The position numbers and the translations under genes were made by a program. This document shows, piece by piece, positions 45,014 to 54,016 of a DNA stretch of 64,000 bases (positions are counted from its first letter, which is position 1; the number at the start of each line of letters is the position of its first letter). Below the pieces are notes generated by a model. That model saw nothing but the letters and a program-made list of their open reading frames with translations, was not told the origin of the DNA and made no database searches. Source of the DNA: Actinomycetota bacterium (GTDB taxonomy: Bacteria > Actinomycetota > Acidimicrobiia > Acidimicrobiales > Ilumatobacteraceae); assembly GCA_030645495.1 (NCBI GenBank), contig JAUSLV010000018.1:558001-622000 (forward strand), read 5' to 3'.

Positions 45014-46615
45014 TCACTTCCCGAAGACCGAGGTGAGCTGCTGAACGGCCGGATCCATCACGTCGAACATCAGCGAGGGCACCACACCGAACACGAGAAT
45101 GGCGACGAGCAGCGGCGTCCAGGCCACCCACTCGAACACATTCACGTCGTGGATGTCCGTGTTGCCATGATCAGGGTGTCCATGGTCGTCGTCGCCGTGG
45201 CCCGAGAACTCGCCAGTCGGCTCGCCGAAGGCGGTGCGCTGGTACAGCCACAGCAAGTAGCCGGCCGCGAGCACGGTGCCGAAGGAGGCGATGACCGTGA
45301 GCACGCGATAGAGCATCTCGTGGTTGCCCATCGACGGGTCGGTGAGGATCTGCGCCGGGTTCCACGAGGCGAGGATCGCCGGGAACTCGCCCCAGAAGCC
45401 GGCGAGGCCGGGTAGACCCAACGAGGCCATCGCGCAGAAACCCATGATCCAGCCGAGGTGCGGCACCTGCTTCAGCATGCCACTGAGGCGCTTGATCTCC
45501 AGCGTGTGGTAGCGCTCCTTCACCGAACCAGCGACGAAGAAGAGCATGCCGGTGATGAGACCGTGGGCCACCATGCCGAACAGCGCGGCGTTGATGCCCA
45601 GCGGGGTGAGCGTGCTGATGCCCAGCATCACGAAGCCCATGTGGGCCACCGAGGAGAAGGCGATAAGGCGCTTCATGTCGGTCTGCGCGAGGCAACCGAG
45701 CGCGCCGTAGATGATGCCGATGACAGCGAGCACGGCGATGATCGGCGCCCACGTCTTGGCCGCCTGCGGCAGGAACGGGATGGCGATGCGCACGAAGCCG
45801 TAGGTGCCCAGTTTCAGCAGGATCGCGGCCAGGATCACCGAACCCTGCGTGGGGGCTTGCGTGTGCGCGTCGGGCAACCAGGTGTGGAACGGGAACATCG
45901 GCACCTTGACGGCGAAGCCGACGAACATGCCGCCGAAGATCCAGATCGAGGTGTTGCGAGCGACGTCTGGCCCGTTCTCGTTGAACCACTGGAAGCTGAA
46001 GTTGGCGGCCTCGGGGTCGGCGGCGTTGTTCTTGGTGATGATGAACATCGCGATGAACGCCACGAGCATCAGCGCCGAACCGAACATCGTGTAGAGGAAG
46101 AACTTCAGCGAGGCGTACTGGCGGTTCTCGCCACCCCACACGCCGATCATGAAGTACATCGGCAGCAGCACGACTTCGAAGAACACGAAGAACAGGATCA
46201 GGTCTTGCGCGATGAACGTGCCGGCCATACCTGTTTGCAGCACCAGCATCAGGATGAAGAACGCCTTGGCATTGCCCGGCTCCGGCACATGGTTCCAGCT
46301 GTAGATCATCACCAGCACGGTGATCAGCATCGACAGGATGTACAGCGGCAGGCTGATGCCATCGAGGCCGATCGTGTAGGTCGCTTTGATCGGCGAGATC
46401 CACTTGTTGGTGGTGAAGAACTGCAACTTCTCACTCTGGTCGTAGTCGAATTTGACCAGCGTGTAGATGCCCACCCCCAACGTGGCGATCGCAGTGAGCA
46501 GGGCGACGCCCTTGGCGGTCGCCTCGTCCTTCTTGGGGATGAACAGCATCACCAGCACACCTGCCAACGGCAGGAAGGTGCCCAGGCTGAGCAGCCATTG
46601 TTGTTCTTGAATCAT
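45014..46615 (-). CDS. nuoM: complex I subunit NuoM
   Basis: Antiporter-like subunit, 533 residues, with the conserved K-V-P-M-F-P-F-H-T-W-L-P-D-A-H and A-Y/F-S-S-V-A-H-M-G-F motifs. Near residues 467-490 it carries a hydrophilic loop rich in His and Asp (H-G-D-D-D-H-G-H-P-D-H-G), not usual for NuoM. It is 23 bases downstream of nuoL. Confidence 0.95.
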   Translation of the reverse strand: MIQEQQWLLSLGTFLPLAGVLVMLFIPKKDEATAKGVALLTAIATLGVGIYTLVKFDYDQSEKLQFFTTNKWISPIKATYTIGLDGISLPLYILSMLITVLVMIYSWNHVPEPGNAKAFFILMLVLQTGMAGTFIAQDLILFFVFFEVVLLPMYFMIGVWGGENRQYASLKFFLYTMFGSALMLVAFIAMFIITKNNAADPEAANFSFQWFNENGPDVARNTSIWIFGGMFVGFAVKVPMFPFHTWLPDAHTQAPTQGSVILAAILLKLGTYGFVRIAIPFLPQAAKTWAPIIAVLAVIGIIYGALGCLAQTDMKRLIAFSSVAHMGFVMLGISTLTPLGINAALFGMVAHGLITGMLFFVAGSVKERYHTLEIKRLSGMLKQVPHLGWIMGFCAMASLGLPGLAGFWGEFPAILASWNPAQILTDPSMGNHEMLYRVLTVIASFGTVLAAGYLLWLYQRTAFGEPTGEFSGHGDDDHGHPDHGNTDIHDVNVFEWVAWTPLLVAILVFGVVPSLMFDVMDPAVQQLTSVFGK

Positions 46616-46638
46616 CGCATGTCCCTTTGACGAGCCGA

Positions 46639-48822
46639 CTAGCTGTTGACGAGTACGAGTACGAGCGCACCGACTGCTGCGGCACCGAACAGCAACGCTC
46701 CGTACAAGTTGACCTTGCCTGATTGCACCGGCTGCAACGCGCCACCCGCATGGGTGGCTGTTGTGCCGCTGCCGTTCACCACACCATCGACCAGACCCTG
46801 GTCGATGTACTTGTAGACCATCTCACCCGTGCGCTTGCCACCCTTGCCGACGGCGTTGACGATGCCGTCGAGGATGTGCTGGTTCGTCCAGTAGGCCGCC
46901 GCGCTGATCGGGTGAGCGATGCCACGGACGATGACCTTCTCGTAGAGCGCATCGAGGTAGTACTTGTTGACGAGGAACTTGTGCACCCCGCCGAGGATCG
47001 CATTGCGCTGCGTGAGGCCCTTCAGCGGTGAGTTGCCCTCACCGAACACCGCCTTGCAGATCAGCAGGCTGACGATGAAGCCGGCCGCCACGAGGGCGAT
47101 GCTGGGCACTGCGTTCATCCACTCGAAGTGCGGCGCCTCGGGGATCTCGACACCGATGCTGCTGTGCAGCCAGCGGTGGAAGTAGTCGGTCTCGAACGGC
47201 TTGGCAGCGGCGTTGAGGTAGCCGGCCACGAGCGCGAGGGCGCCGAGGATGATGAGCGGCACCGTGATCTGCCACGGCGAATCGTCGGGGGCGAACACCA
47301 GCGGCTTGCCGTGCACGACCGGTGCATGGTGATCATCGGAATCGTGACCCTCGTCGTGCGCCGGTTCGTGGCTGTGATCCTCGTGCTCGTTGACGAAGTG
47401 GGCGGCGCCACCGCGGGCCTTGCCGAAGAACGTGAGGTAGGTGGCCCGGGTCATGTACGCGGTGGTCATGAAGGCACCGATGAGCCCGACGACGAAGAAC
47501 ACCTTGTAGTCGTTGCCCTTGGCCGAGTCGATGATCTCGTCCTTGGAGAAGAAGCCACTGAAGAACGGCACGCCGCACAGCGCAGCGGTGCTGATCATCC
47601 ACGTGAGGAACGTGATCGGCATCTTCTTGCGCAGACCGCCCATGTCCTTCTTCATGTCGAAGCTGTGGTGGCTGCCGGTGTGAGCCACCGAGCCGGCGCA
47701 CAGGAACAAGCAGCACTTGAAGAACGCGTGCGTGAAGATGTGGAACACGGCCGGCATCCAGGCACCGACGCCGAGGCCCATCATCATGTAGCCCAGCTGA
47801 CTGACGGTGGAGTACGCCAACACCTTCTTGATGTCGTTCTGCACGAAGGCCAGGCCGGCGGCGATCAGCACGGTGATGCCACCGATGACGGCGATCAGGT
47901 TGAAGTGGTGGCCGGCGAGGTTGATGTCGAGGCCCGTGTGGAACACCGGGTACAGACGGGCCACGAGAAACACGCCCGCCACGACCATCGTGCTGGAGTG
48001 CAGCAGCGACGACACAGGCGTGGGGCCGGCCATCGCGTCGGGCAACCAGGTGTGCAGCGGGAACTGGCCGCTCTTGCCGATGCAGGCGATGAACAGCGCC
48101 ACGGCGCCGAGCGCGAGCAGCTTGTGGTCGCCCGTGAACTCGGCGGCCTTGGCGTTGATCTCACCGATGTCGAGCGTGCCGAAGAGCGCGAGCAGGATGC
48201 CGGTGCCGACGAGTAGGCCCATGTCGCCGACACGCACCGTCCAGAACGCCTTGAGTGCGGCCTCGCTGTTGGCCCGCTCTTCCCACCAGTGGCCGATGAG
48301 CAGGAACGAGCAGAGGCCCATGATCTCCCAGCCGAGGATCAACTGCACCATGTTCGGTGCGAGCACCATGGTGAGCATGCCGGCGGAGAACAGCGTGAGG
48401 CTGCCGAAGAAGTGGGTGTACCGACGGTCGCCGCGCACATATTCCGTGGAGTAGATCTGCACGAGCGTGGAGATGAACGCCACGAGGATCAGCATCATCA
48501 TCGCCAACCCGTCGATACGCGACCCGATGCCCACCTTCAGGCTGCCGATCTCGAACCAGGTGGTGCTGTGGGTGACGGCTTCGGCGTGCTCGGTCTTCCC
48601 GACGAGGTCGATCCACTGGTAGGCGGTGCCGGCCGAGATCACCAGTGAGGCGAGCATCGAGGCGATGCCGATCTCGCTGCCACCGCGGGGCAGCTTCTTG
48701 CCGAACATGATGATGAGGAAGAACGCGATTGCAGGGATCAGTGGGATCAGCCAGGCGTGGTCGAGGAACCAGCCCGACGCCTGCGCCACGGCCTCGTGTT
48801 CGGTCTCGGATGCGAACAGCAT
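46639..48822 (-). CDS. nuoL: complex I subunit NuoL
   Basis: The largest antiporter-like subunit, 727 residues, with the long C-terminal lateral helix and end span. Conserved elements: G-K-S-G-Q-F-P-L-H-T-W-L-P-D-A-M, S-S-L-L-H-S-S-T-M-V and A-Y-S-T-V-S-Q-L-G-Y-M. A His/Asp/Glu-rich loop lies at about 474-504 (H-E-D-H-S-H-E-P..H-D-E-G-H-D-S-D-D-H-H), paralleling the one in NuoM. It starts 3 bases after nuoK. Confidence 0.96.
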   Translation of the reverse strand: MLFASETEHEAVAQASGWFLDHAWLIPLIPAIAFFLIIMFGKKLPRGGSEIGIASMLASLVISAGTAYQWIDLVGKTEHAEAVTHSTTWFEIGSLKVGIGSRIDGLAMMMLILVAFISTLVQIYSTEYVRGDRRYTHFFGSLTLFSAGMLTMVLAPNMVQLILGWEIMGLCSFLLIGHWWEERANSEAALKAFWTVRVGDMGLLVGTGILLALFGTLDIGEINAKAAEFTGDHKLLALGAVALFIACIGKSGQFPLHTWLPDAMAGPTPVSSLLHSSTMVVAGVFLVARLYPVFHTGLDINLAGHHFNLIAVIGGITVLIAAGLAFVQNDIKKVLAYSTVSQLGYMMMGLGVGAWMPAVFHIFTHAFFKCCLFLCAGSVAHTGSHHSFDMKKDMGGLRKKMPITFLTWMISTAALCGVPFFSGFFSKDEIIDSAKGNDYKVFFVVGLIGAFMTTAYMTRATYLTFFGKARGGAAHFVNEHEDHSHEPAHDEGHDSDDHHAPVVHGKPLVFAPDDSPWQITVPLIILGALALVAGYLNAAAKPFETDYFHRWLHSSIGVEIPEAPHFEWMNAVPSIALVAAGFIVSLLICKAVFGEGNSPLKGLTQRNAILGGVHKFLVNKYYLDALYEKVIVRGIAHPISAAAYWTNQHILDGIVNAVGKGGKRTGEMVYKYIDQGLVDGVVNGSGTTATHAGGALQPVQSGKVNLYGALLFGAAAVGALVLVLVNS

Positions 48823-48825
48823 TCG

Positions 48826-49134
48826 TCAGCCCTTCATTTCCGACAGGTCGTCGAGGGAGATGGTCTTGCGGTTGCGGAAGATCAGCAGCACCATCGCCAG
48901 GCCCACGCCGACCTCGGCGGCCGCGACCGCGATGATGTACAGCGCGAACACGTTTCCGTCGTTGTTGCCGCTGTCGGCCCACAGGCGATCGAACGCGAGC
49001 AAGTTGATGTTCACCGAGTTGAGAATCAGCTCGATGCTCATCAGCACGAGTACGGCGTTCTTGCGCACGATCACGCCGTACACGCCGATGCAGAACAGCA
49101 ACGCGCCGAGCAGGAGGAAGTTGTTGACCAGCAT
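48826..49134 (-). CDS. nuoK: complex I subunit NuoK
   Basis: A three-span subunit of 102 residues, the family length. It has the conserved Glu residues in L-M-S-I-E-L-I-L-N and A-A-A-E-V-G-V-G-L-A of the proton path. It sits 7 bases after nuoJ. Confidence 0.95.
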   Translation of the reverse strand: MLVNNFLLLGALLFCIGVYGVIVRKNAVLVLMSIELILNSVNINLLAFDRLWADSGNNDGNVFALYIIAVAAAEVGVGLAMVLLIFRNRKTISLDDLSEMKG

Positions 49135-49141
49135 CTCGACC

Positions 49142-49669
49142 TCAGTCCTTCCGGGCCAGCACGATGGCGCCGATCACGGCGGCGAGCAGTACGAACGACA
49201 ACGCCCAGAACGGCAGGGCGTACGTGGAGAAGATCTTGTCGCTGAGCAGGCTGTTCTGGCCCACAGTGCTGCCTTCACCGCTGACGGCGATCTTGGTGTC
49301 GTCGAACCCCTTCACCAGCACGTACCCCATCACGCCCAGCAGCAGCAGGGCGACCGGGGCACCGATCTTCCAGGCACCGGCGTTGTCGAGATCGACGTCC
49401 TTACCGAGCTTGGCGCGAGTGAGCATCACGCCGAACAGGAACAACACCATCACGGCGCCGATGTACACCAGCACCTGGGTGACGGCCACGAACTCGGCCG
49501 ACAGCAACAGGTACTGAGCGGCAGCACCGGCCATCACGGCGATCAGCCACAGCGCCGCGTGCACCACGTTGGAGCTGGTGACCACGCGCAACGCGCCGAT
49601 CACCATCACCAGGGCGATGATGCCGAACCCGATGTTCTGGGCGACTTGGATGTCGGAAGCGAGCAACAT
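49142..49669 (-). CDS. nuoJ: complex I subunit NuoJ
   Basis: A five-span subunit of 175 residues with the conserved span-3 V-Y-I-G-A-V-M-V-L-F-L-F motif, which forms the pi-bulge helix near the quinone channel. The ATG overlaps the nuoI stop; the longer open frame upstream is only nuoI in another frame. Confidence 0.93.
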   Translation of the reverse strand: MLLASDIQVAQNIGFGIIALVMVIGALRVVTSSNVVHAALWLIAVMAGAAAQYLLLSAEFVAVTQVLVYIGAVMVLFLFGVMLTRAKLGKDVDLDNAGAWKIGAPVALLLLGVMGYVLVKGFDDTKIAVSGEGSTVGQNSLLSDKIFSTYALPFWALSFVLLAAVIGAIVLARKD

Positions 49670-50184
49670 CACTTCCCCTTCTTCTTCTCGGCGCCGGCCT
49701 CGAGCTCGGGGGCTTCGGGGACGGTTTCCATCCACTCGCCGAGCTTGATCTTGTCGTGCAGCAGGTCGGCGATCTTGGGCTCGCTGTATTCGTACTCGGG
49801 GCTCCAGAAGAGCGCATCGAACGGGCACACTTCCACGCAGATGCCGCAGTACATGCACAGCGCGTAGTCGATGTCGAAGCGATCGAGCTTGTTCACCTTG
49901 CGCGGGGCGCCACCGGCGCGGCGCGGCGGGGCGAGTTCTTTGTGGCCCTCGATGTAGATGCACCAGTCGGGGCAGCTACGCGCGCACAGCATGCAGGCGG
50001 TGCAGTTGTCTTCGCGCAGGGCGATGACGCCACGGGCCCGGATGGGCGGCGTCTCCTTCTCGTGCGGGTACTGCACGGTGGCCGCGCCACCGCCGAACTT
50101 CTTCGGCTTGAGCGTCTGCGCCATTGTCTTGGCGGTGACGCCAAGGCCCTTGAGGAGGCCGGGAACTTGGGGCTTGTTCGCCAT
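49669..50184 (-). CDS. nuoI: complex I subunit NuoI (two [4Fe-4S])
   Basis: Peripheral-arm ferredoxin-like subunit, 171 residues. It has two cluster motifs: [12 protein letters not shown] and [12 protein letters not shown]. It passes electrons to NuoB. With nuoE, F and G absent from the cluster, NuoI would be the entry point for electrons from an external donor such as ferredoxin (inferred). Acidic/Lys-rich C-terminal tail. ATGA overlap with nuoH. Confidence 0.95.
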   Translation of the reverse strand: MANKPQVPGLLKGLGVTAKTMAQTLKPKKFGGGAATVQYPHEKETPPIRARGVIALREDNCTACMLCARSCPDWCIYIEGHKELAPPRRAGGAPRKVNKLDRFDIDYALCMYCGICVEVCPFDALFWSPEYEYSEPKIADLLHDKIKLGEWMETVPEAPELEAGAEKKKGK

Positions 50185-51233
50185 CAGAAGGCCACCTTGA
50201 AGATCGCCGTGAGCATGATGTTGATCAGCGACACCGGGATGAGCACCTTCCAGGCGAAACGCTGCAGCTGGTCTTCACGGAAGCGCGGGTAGCTGAACCG
50301 CACCCACATGATGATGCCCGCGAGCACCATCATCTTCGTGATCATGACCAGCGGACCGGCGACGTTCATCCAGTTGTCGATCGAGTCGACCGAATCCCAG
50401 CCGAACCAGCTGAACGGAATGCCCCAGCCACCGAGGAACAGCACGCTGGCGATGAGGGCGAACACGCCGGCGGTGGCGAACTCGGCGATGAAGAAGATGA
50501 GGAAGCGGAAGCCCGAGTACTCGGTCATGTAGCCCGACACGAGCTCGGACTCGGCGATCGGCATGTCGAACGGCGTCTGCGTGAGCTCGGCCTGCACCGC
50601 GATCATGAACACCAGGAAGCCGACGAACTGCGTGGCGATGTAGGGGTAGCCGAGGCCGTCGAAACCGAAGATGCTGTCGCTGTTCTGCTTCAGCACGATC
50701 GTCTGCAGGTTCATCGTGCCGGCCTGGATGACGACACCCAGCACCGACAGCACCATCGGCAGTTCGTAGGCGATCAGCTGACCGGCGGCACGCAAACCAC
50801 CGAGCAGCGAGTACTTGTTGGCACTGCTCCAGCCGGCCATCAGGATGCCCAGCGTGCTGATGCTGCTGACCGCCAGCATGTAGAAGATGCCGGCGTCGAA
50901 CTGGGTGAAGTAGGCGTCGGGGCCGAACGGCACCACGGCCACCAGCAGGAACGTGCTGACCAGCACGATCAGCGGGGCCGCACGGAACACCCGCTTGTCG
51001 GCGCGGGCCGGCGTGATGTCTTCCTTCTGCAGCCACTTGCCGACTTCAGCGAACAACTGCATCGAGCCGTAGGGGCCGGCCTCCATCGGGCCGAGACGAC
51101 TCTGCATGAAGCTCATCATCTTGAACAGGAACAGGTACACGATCGTGCCGGCGGGCAGCAGCACGGCGACCGTGCCACCGAGCACCCGCAGCAGCGACTG
51201 GCCCCAGTAGGGAATGGTGACTGCGAGGTTCAT
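50184..51233 (-). CDS. nuoH: complex I subunit NuoH
   Basis: Membrane subunit that forms the quinone-binding chamber with NuoB and NuoD, 349 residues with about 8 spans. Conserved: [16 protein letters not shown], and the loop with [17 protein letters not shown]. The start is set by ATGA overlap with nuoD, which shows directly that no nuoEFG lies between D and H. Confidence 0.96.
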   Translation of the reverse strand: MNLAVTIPYWGQSLLRVLGGTVAVLLPAGTIVYLFLFKMMSFMQSRLGPMEAGPYGSMQLFAEVGKWLQKEDITPARADKRVFRAAPLIVLVSTFLLVAVVPFGPDAYFTQFDAGIFYMLAVSSISTLGILMAGWSSANKYSLLGGLRAAGQLIAYELPMVLSVLGVVIQAGTMNLQTIVLKQNSDSIFGFDGLGYPYIATQFVGFLVFMIAVQAELTQTPFDMPIAESELVSGYMTEYSGFRFLIFFIAEFATAGVFALIASVLFLGGWGIPFSWFGWDSVDSIDNWMNVAGPLVMITKMMVLAGIIMWVRFSYPRFREDQLQRFAWKVLIPVSLINIMLTAIFKVAF

Positions 51234-52402
51234 CGGTCGATGTCTCCCAGGATGAAGTACAGCGAGGCGAGGATGGAGATCACGTCGGGGACGTACACGC
51301 CACGCAGCACCCACGGCACGATGGAGACGTTGTTGAAGCTGGCCGAGCGGATCTTCACGCGGAACGGGCCGAGGTCGCCCTTGCTGACCACGTAGTAGCC
51401 CATCTCACCCAGCGGGTTCTCTGTGCTCACCCAGGCTTCGCCTTCGGGCACCTTGATGATGCGCGGCACCTTGGCCATCACCGGGCCGGCCGGCATGGTG
51501 TCGAGCAACTGGTCGACGATCTTGGTGGCCTCGCGGGTTTCCTGCAGACGGATCCAGCAGCGGGCGAAGCTGTCGCCGTCGGGGTGGGTCCAGACCTTCC
51601 ACTCGACCTTGTCGTAGGCGAGGGGCAGGCTCTGGTCGCGGCGCAGGTCCCAGTCCACGCCGCTGGCGCGCAGGTTGGCGCCCGACAGGCCGTACTGCTT
51701 GGCCACCTCGGCCGGGATCACGCCGATGCCACGCAGGCGGCTCTGGAAGATCTCGTTGCCGAACAGCAGGTCTTCCATCTCGTCGCAGAAGTTGCGCAGC
51801 TTCTTCATCACCTGCTTGCACTCGGTGATGAACCCGGCCGGCAGGTCGTCCTTCAGGCCGCCGATGCGGTCGAAGTTGGGGTGGAACCGACCACCGGTGA
51901 CCGACTCGATCAGGTTCAGCACGTGCTCGCGGTCGCGGAACGCCATGAACACCGGAGTGACGGCGCCGAGCTGCACGCCAAGGTCGCCGAGGAACAGCGA
52001 CACGTTGGCGATGCGGCTGAGCTCGAACAGGATCGTGCGGATGTGCTGGGCGCGAGGTGGGGCCTCGATCTCCATCAACTTCTCGGCGGCGAGGATGAAC
52101 GGCACCTCGTTGGCGAAGCTGCCCAGCCAGTCGATGCGGTTGACGAGTGCCGTGACCTGCGGGAACGTGCGCACCTCGGTGAGCTTTTCGTAGCCGCGGT
52201 GCATATAGCCGGCGCTGGGCTCGGCCCAGATCACCTGCTCGCCGTCGAGGCGCACGATGATGCGCAGCGTGCCGTGGGTGGCCGGGTGCTGCGGGCCGAT
52301 GTTGAGGGTCATCCCCTCGGTCTCCAGCTCGACGTTCAGGCGGGCATCAGCGGCCTGTGCCGCGATGTAGCTGAGCTTCTGACGATCTGCGATGTCAGTC
52401 AC
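51230..52402 (-). CDS. nuoD: complex I subunit NuoD (49 kDa)
   Basis: Quinone-site subunit related to [NiFe]-hydrogenase large subunits, 390 residues. N-I-G-P-Q-H-P-A-T-H-G is the quinone-contact loop, followed by G-Y-M-H-R-G-Y-E-K-L and the C-terminal [16 protein letters not shown]. It is a separate gene from nuoC. The probable substrate of the MidA-type methyltransferase in this operon. Confidence 0.96.
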   Translation of the reverse strand: MTDIADRQKLSYIAAQAADARLNVELETEGMTLNIGPQHPATHGTLRIIVRLDGEQVIWAEPSAGYMHRGYEKLTEVRTFPQVTALVNRIDWLGSFANEVPFILAAEKLMEIEAPPRAQHIRTILFELSRIANVSLFLGDLGVQLGAVTPVFMAFRDREHVLNLIESVTGGRFHPNFDRIGGLKDDLPAGFITECKQVMKKLRNFCDEMEDLLFGNEIFQSRLRGIGVIPAEVAKQYGLSGANLRASGVDWDLRRDQSLPLAYDKVEWKVWTHPDGDSFARCWIRLQETREATKIVDQLLDTMPAGPVMAKVPRIIKVPEGEAWVSTENPLGEMGYYVVSKGDLGPFRVKIRSASFNNVSIVPWVLRGVYVPDVISILASLYFILGDIDR

Positions 52403-52434
52403 GACTCACTCACCACTCTTCTCGATGGTCGGGC

Positions 52435-53100
52435 TCATGCTTCGCCCTCACCGTCGTCGTCGCCACCGGGCAGCGGTTCCACGTCGGCGATACCGGGCCA
52501 CGGCTTCACCATGCGGGCCAACAGCGGGAAGTCCTTGCGCAGCGGGTGACCCTCGAAGTCGGTGGGCAGGTACATGTTGCGCAGGTCGGGGTGGCCGGCG
52601 AAGCCGATGCCAAACATCTCGTGGCACTCACGCTCGTGCCAGTTGGCGCCGGCATACACCGACACCCAACTGTCGACGGCGAACGAGTCGTCGGGCACGT
52701 CGGCCTTGATGGTGACGCCGAAGTGCTTGGCGAGGTTGGTGACGCGGGCGAACACCTGAAAGCGGGTGCTGCCACCGGCGTAGCCGGGTTCAATTTTGGG
52801 CACGATCTCGGTGCTGCGCTCGGGAGCCGGCGCGGTGGGGTCGTCCTCGCCCTTGCCGAACGGGCTGGGCAGCCAGTCGAGGCCGGAGAGGAAGCAGAAG
52901 TAGTCGCAGCCGACGGTGTCGCGCAGCACGCGGCCGGCCTGCTGCCAGGCTTCGGCGCTGACCCGCACCCACACGTCGTCGTTGGGCTTGATCAGGCTGT
53001 CGAGCAACTGTGCGCCGAGTGCTTCGCGCAGCGCGCTGACCACACCCTCACGGAGTGCATCGCCGGGGAGGGCAAGCGTGTCGTCACTCAATGGGACCAC
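52435..53100 (-). CDS. nuoC: complex I subunit NuoC (30 kDa)
   Basis: Peripheral-arm subunit, 221 residues. The C-terminal core holds the signature [12 protein letters not shown]-x-F-x-G-H-P-D-L-R and P-L-R-K-D-F-P-L. The N-terminus is extended relative to short versions. The GTG at 53100 overlaps the end of nuoB by 17 bases; a TTG three codons downstream is an alternative start. Confidence 0.92.
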   Translation of the reverse strand: MVPLSDDTLALPGDALREGVVSALREALGAQLLDSLIKPNDDVWVRVSAEAWQQAGRVLRDTVGCDYFCFLSGLDWLPSPFGKGEDDPTAPAPERSTEIVPKIEPGYAGGSTRFQVFARVTNLAKHFGVTIKADVPDDSFAVDSWVSVYAGANWHERECHEMFGIGFAGHPDLRNMYLPTDFEGHPLRKDFPLLARMVKPWPGIADVEPLPGGDDDGEGEA

Positions 53101-53623
53101 CACCCACGACGATCGGCTCGCGGACGATGGCCTTGTAGCCCTCTCCACGCCAGCGGGCGCCCATGTCTTCGTTCTTGATCCGCTGCTGCAGCAGCACGAC
53201 ACCCTCGAGCAGGGCCTCGGGCCGCGGCGGGCAGCCGGGCACGTAGATGTCCACCGGGATGATCTGGTCGACACCCTTGGTGACCGAGTAGCTGTCCCAG
53301 TAGGGCCCGCCGCAGTTGGCGCACGAACCCATGCTGATCACGTACTTCGGCTCGGGCATCTGCTCGTAGAGGCGCTTGATGCTGGGGGCCATCTTGTCGG
53401 TGACGGTGCCCGAGATCACCACGAGGTCGGCCTGACGGGGGCTGGCGGGCAGCGGGATGACGCCCAGGCGCATCACGTCGTAGCGCGGCGAGGCGAACGC
53501 GGCGCCCATCTCGATGGCGCAGCAGGCGAGGCCCCACTGGTACACCCAGAGACTGTAGGAACGGCCCATGTTGAACAGGGACGTGAGTGGTTTGGGCAAG
53601 CGCCCTTTGTCGACGAGACCCAT
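53084..53623 (-). CDS. nuoB: complex I subunit NuoB (PSST, cluster N2)
   Basis: Carries the terminal [4Fe-4S] cluster N2 next to the quinone. The 179 residues contain the tandem C-C of G-L-A-C-C-A-I-E-M, the third Cys in [10 protein letters not shown] (with an extra Cys where Ser is common) and the fourth in [13 protein letters not shown] 53623, 4 bases after nuoA. Confidence 0.95.
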   Translation of the reverse strand: MGLVDKGRLPKPLTSLFNMGRSYSLWVYQWGLACCAIEMGAAFASPRYDVMRLGVIPLPASPRQADLVVISGTVTDKMAPSIKRLYEQMPEPKYVISMGSCANCGGPYWDSYSVTKGVDQIIPVDIYVPGCPPRPEALLEGVVLLQQRIKNEDMGARWRGEGYKAIVREPIVVGGGPIE

Positions 53624-53627
53624 GTGG

Positions 53628-53993
53628 TTACACCCAGCGCAGTACGCCCTTGCGCCACGCGTACACGAGGCCAAGGAGCAGGACGAAGACGAAAATGCCC
53701 ATCTCGACCAGGCCGAAGGTGCCATAGGTCTCGAGGCGGGTGGCCCACGGGAAGATGAACACTGCTTCCACGTCGAACACCACGAACAGCAGGGCGAAGA
53801 TGTAGTAGCGCACCTGGCTCTGCGACCAACCGTCGCCGACCGGGTTCACGCCACTCTCGTAGGCGATGTTCTTCTCCGCCGACGGCTTGTTGGGCCGCAG
53901 GATGGCGGAGATGCCGAGCAGGAGGCTGGCCAGCACCAGAGCGATGGCCGCGAACCACACCACGTTGAGGTAGTCGCGCAGGAAGTCAGACAT
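53628..53993 (-). CDS. nuoA: complex I subunit NuoA
   Basis: A three-span subunit of 121 residues with the conserved Y-E-S-G-x-x-P-x-G loop and [11 protein letters not shown]. First gene of the nuoABCDHIJKLMN-midA-acs operon. The ATG lies 8 bases after a TAGCTT box. Confidence 0.95.
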   Translation of the reverse strand: MSDFLRDYLNVVWFAAIALVLASLLLGISAILRPNKPSAEKNIAYESGVNPVGDGWSQSQVRYYIFALLFVVFDVEAVFIFPWATRLETYGTFGLVEMGIFVFVLLLGLVYAWRKGVLRWV

Positions 53994-54001
53994 CGCGGAC
54001 G

Positions 54002-54007
54002 AAGCTA
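54002..54007 (-). promoter_or_regulatory. -10 element of the nuo operon
   Basis: TAGCTT on the minus strand, 8 bases before the nuoA ATG with no Shine-Dalgarno sequence. This implies that a 13-gene respiratory operon starts with a leaderless message. The box is 10 bases from the start of the divergent gene, so the two promoters must overlap. Confidence 0.5.
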
Positions 54008-54016
54008 CTACGCCAC

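Noticed and set aside
52435-53623. A nuoB-nuoC or nuoC-nuoD fusion
   Set aside because: Stops and starts overlap or lie close together, but each gene has its own in-frame stop; these are separate subunits.
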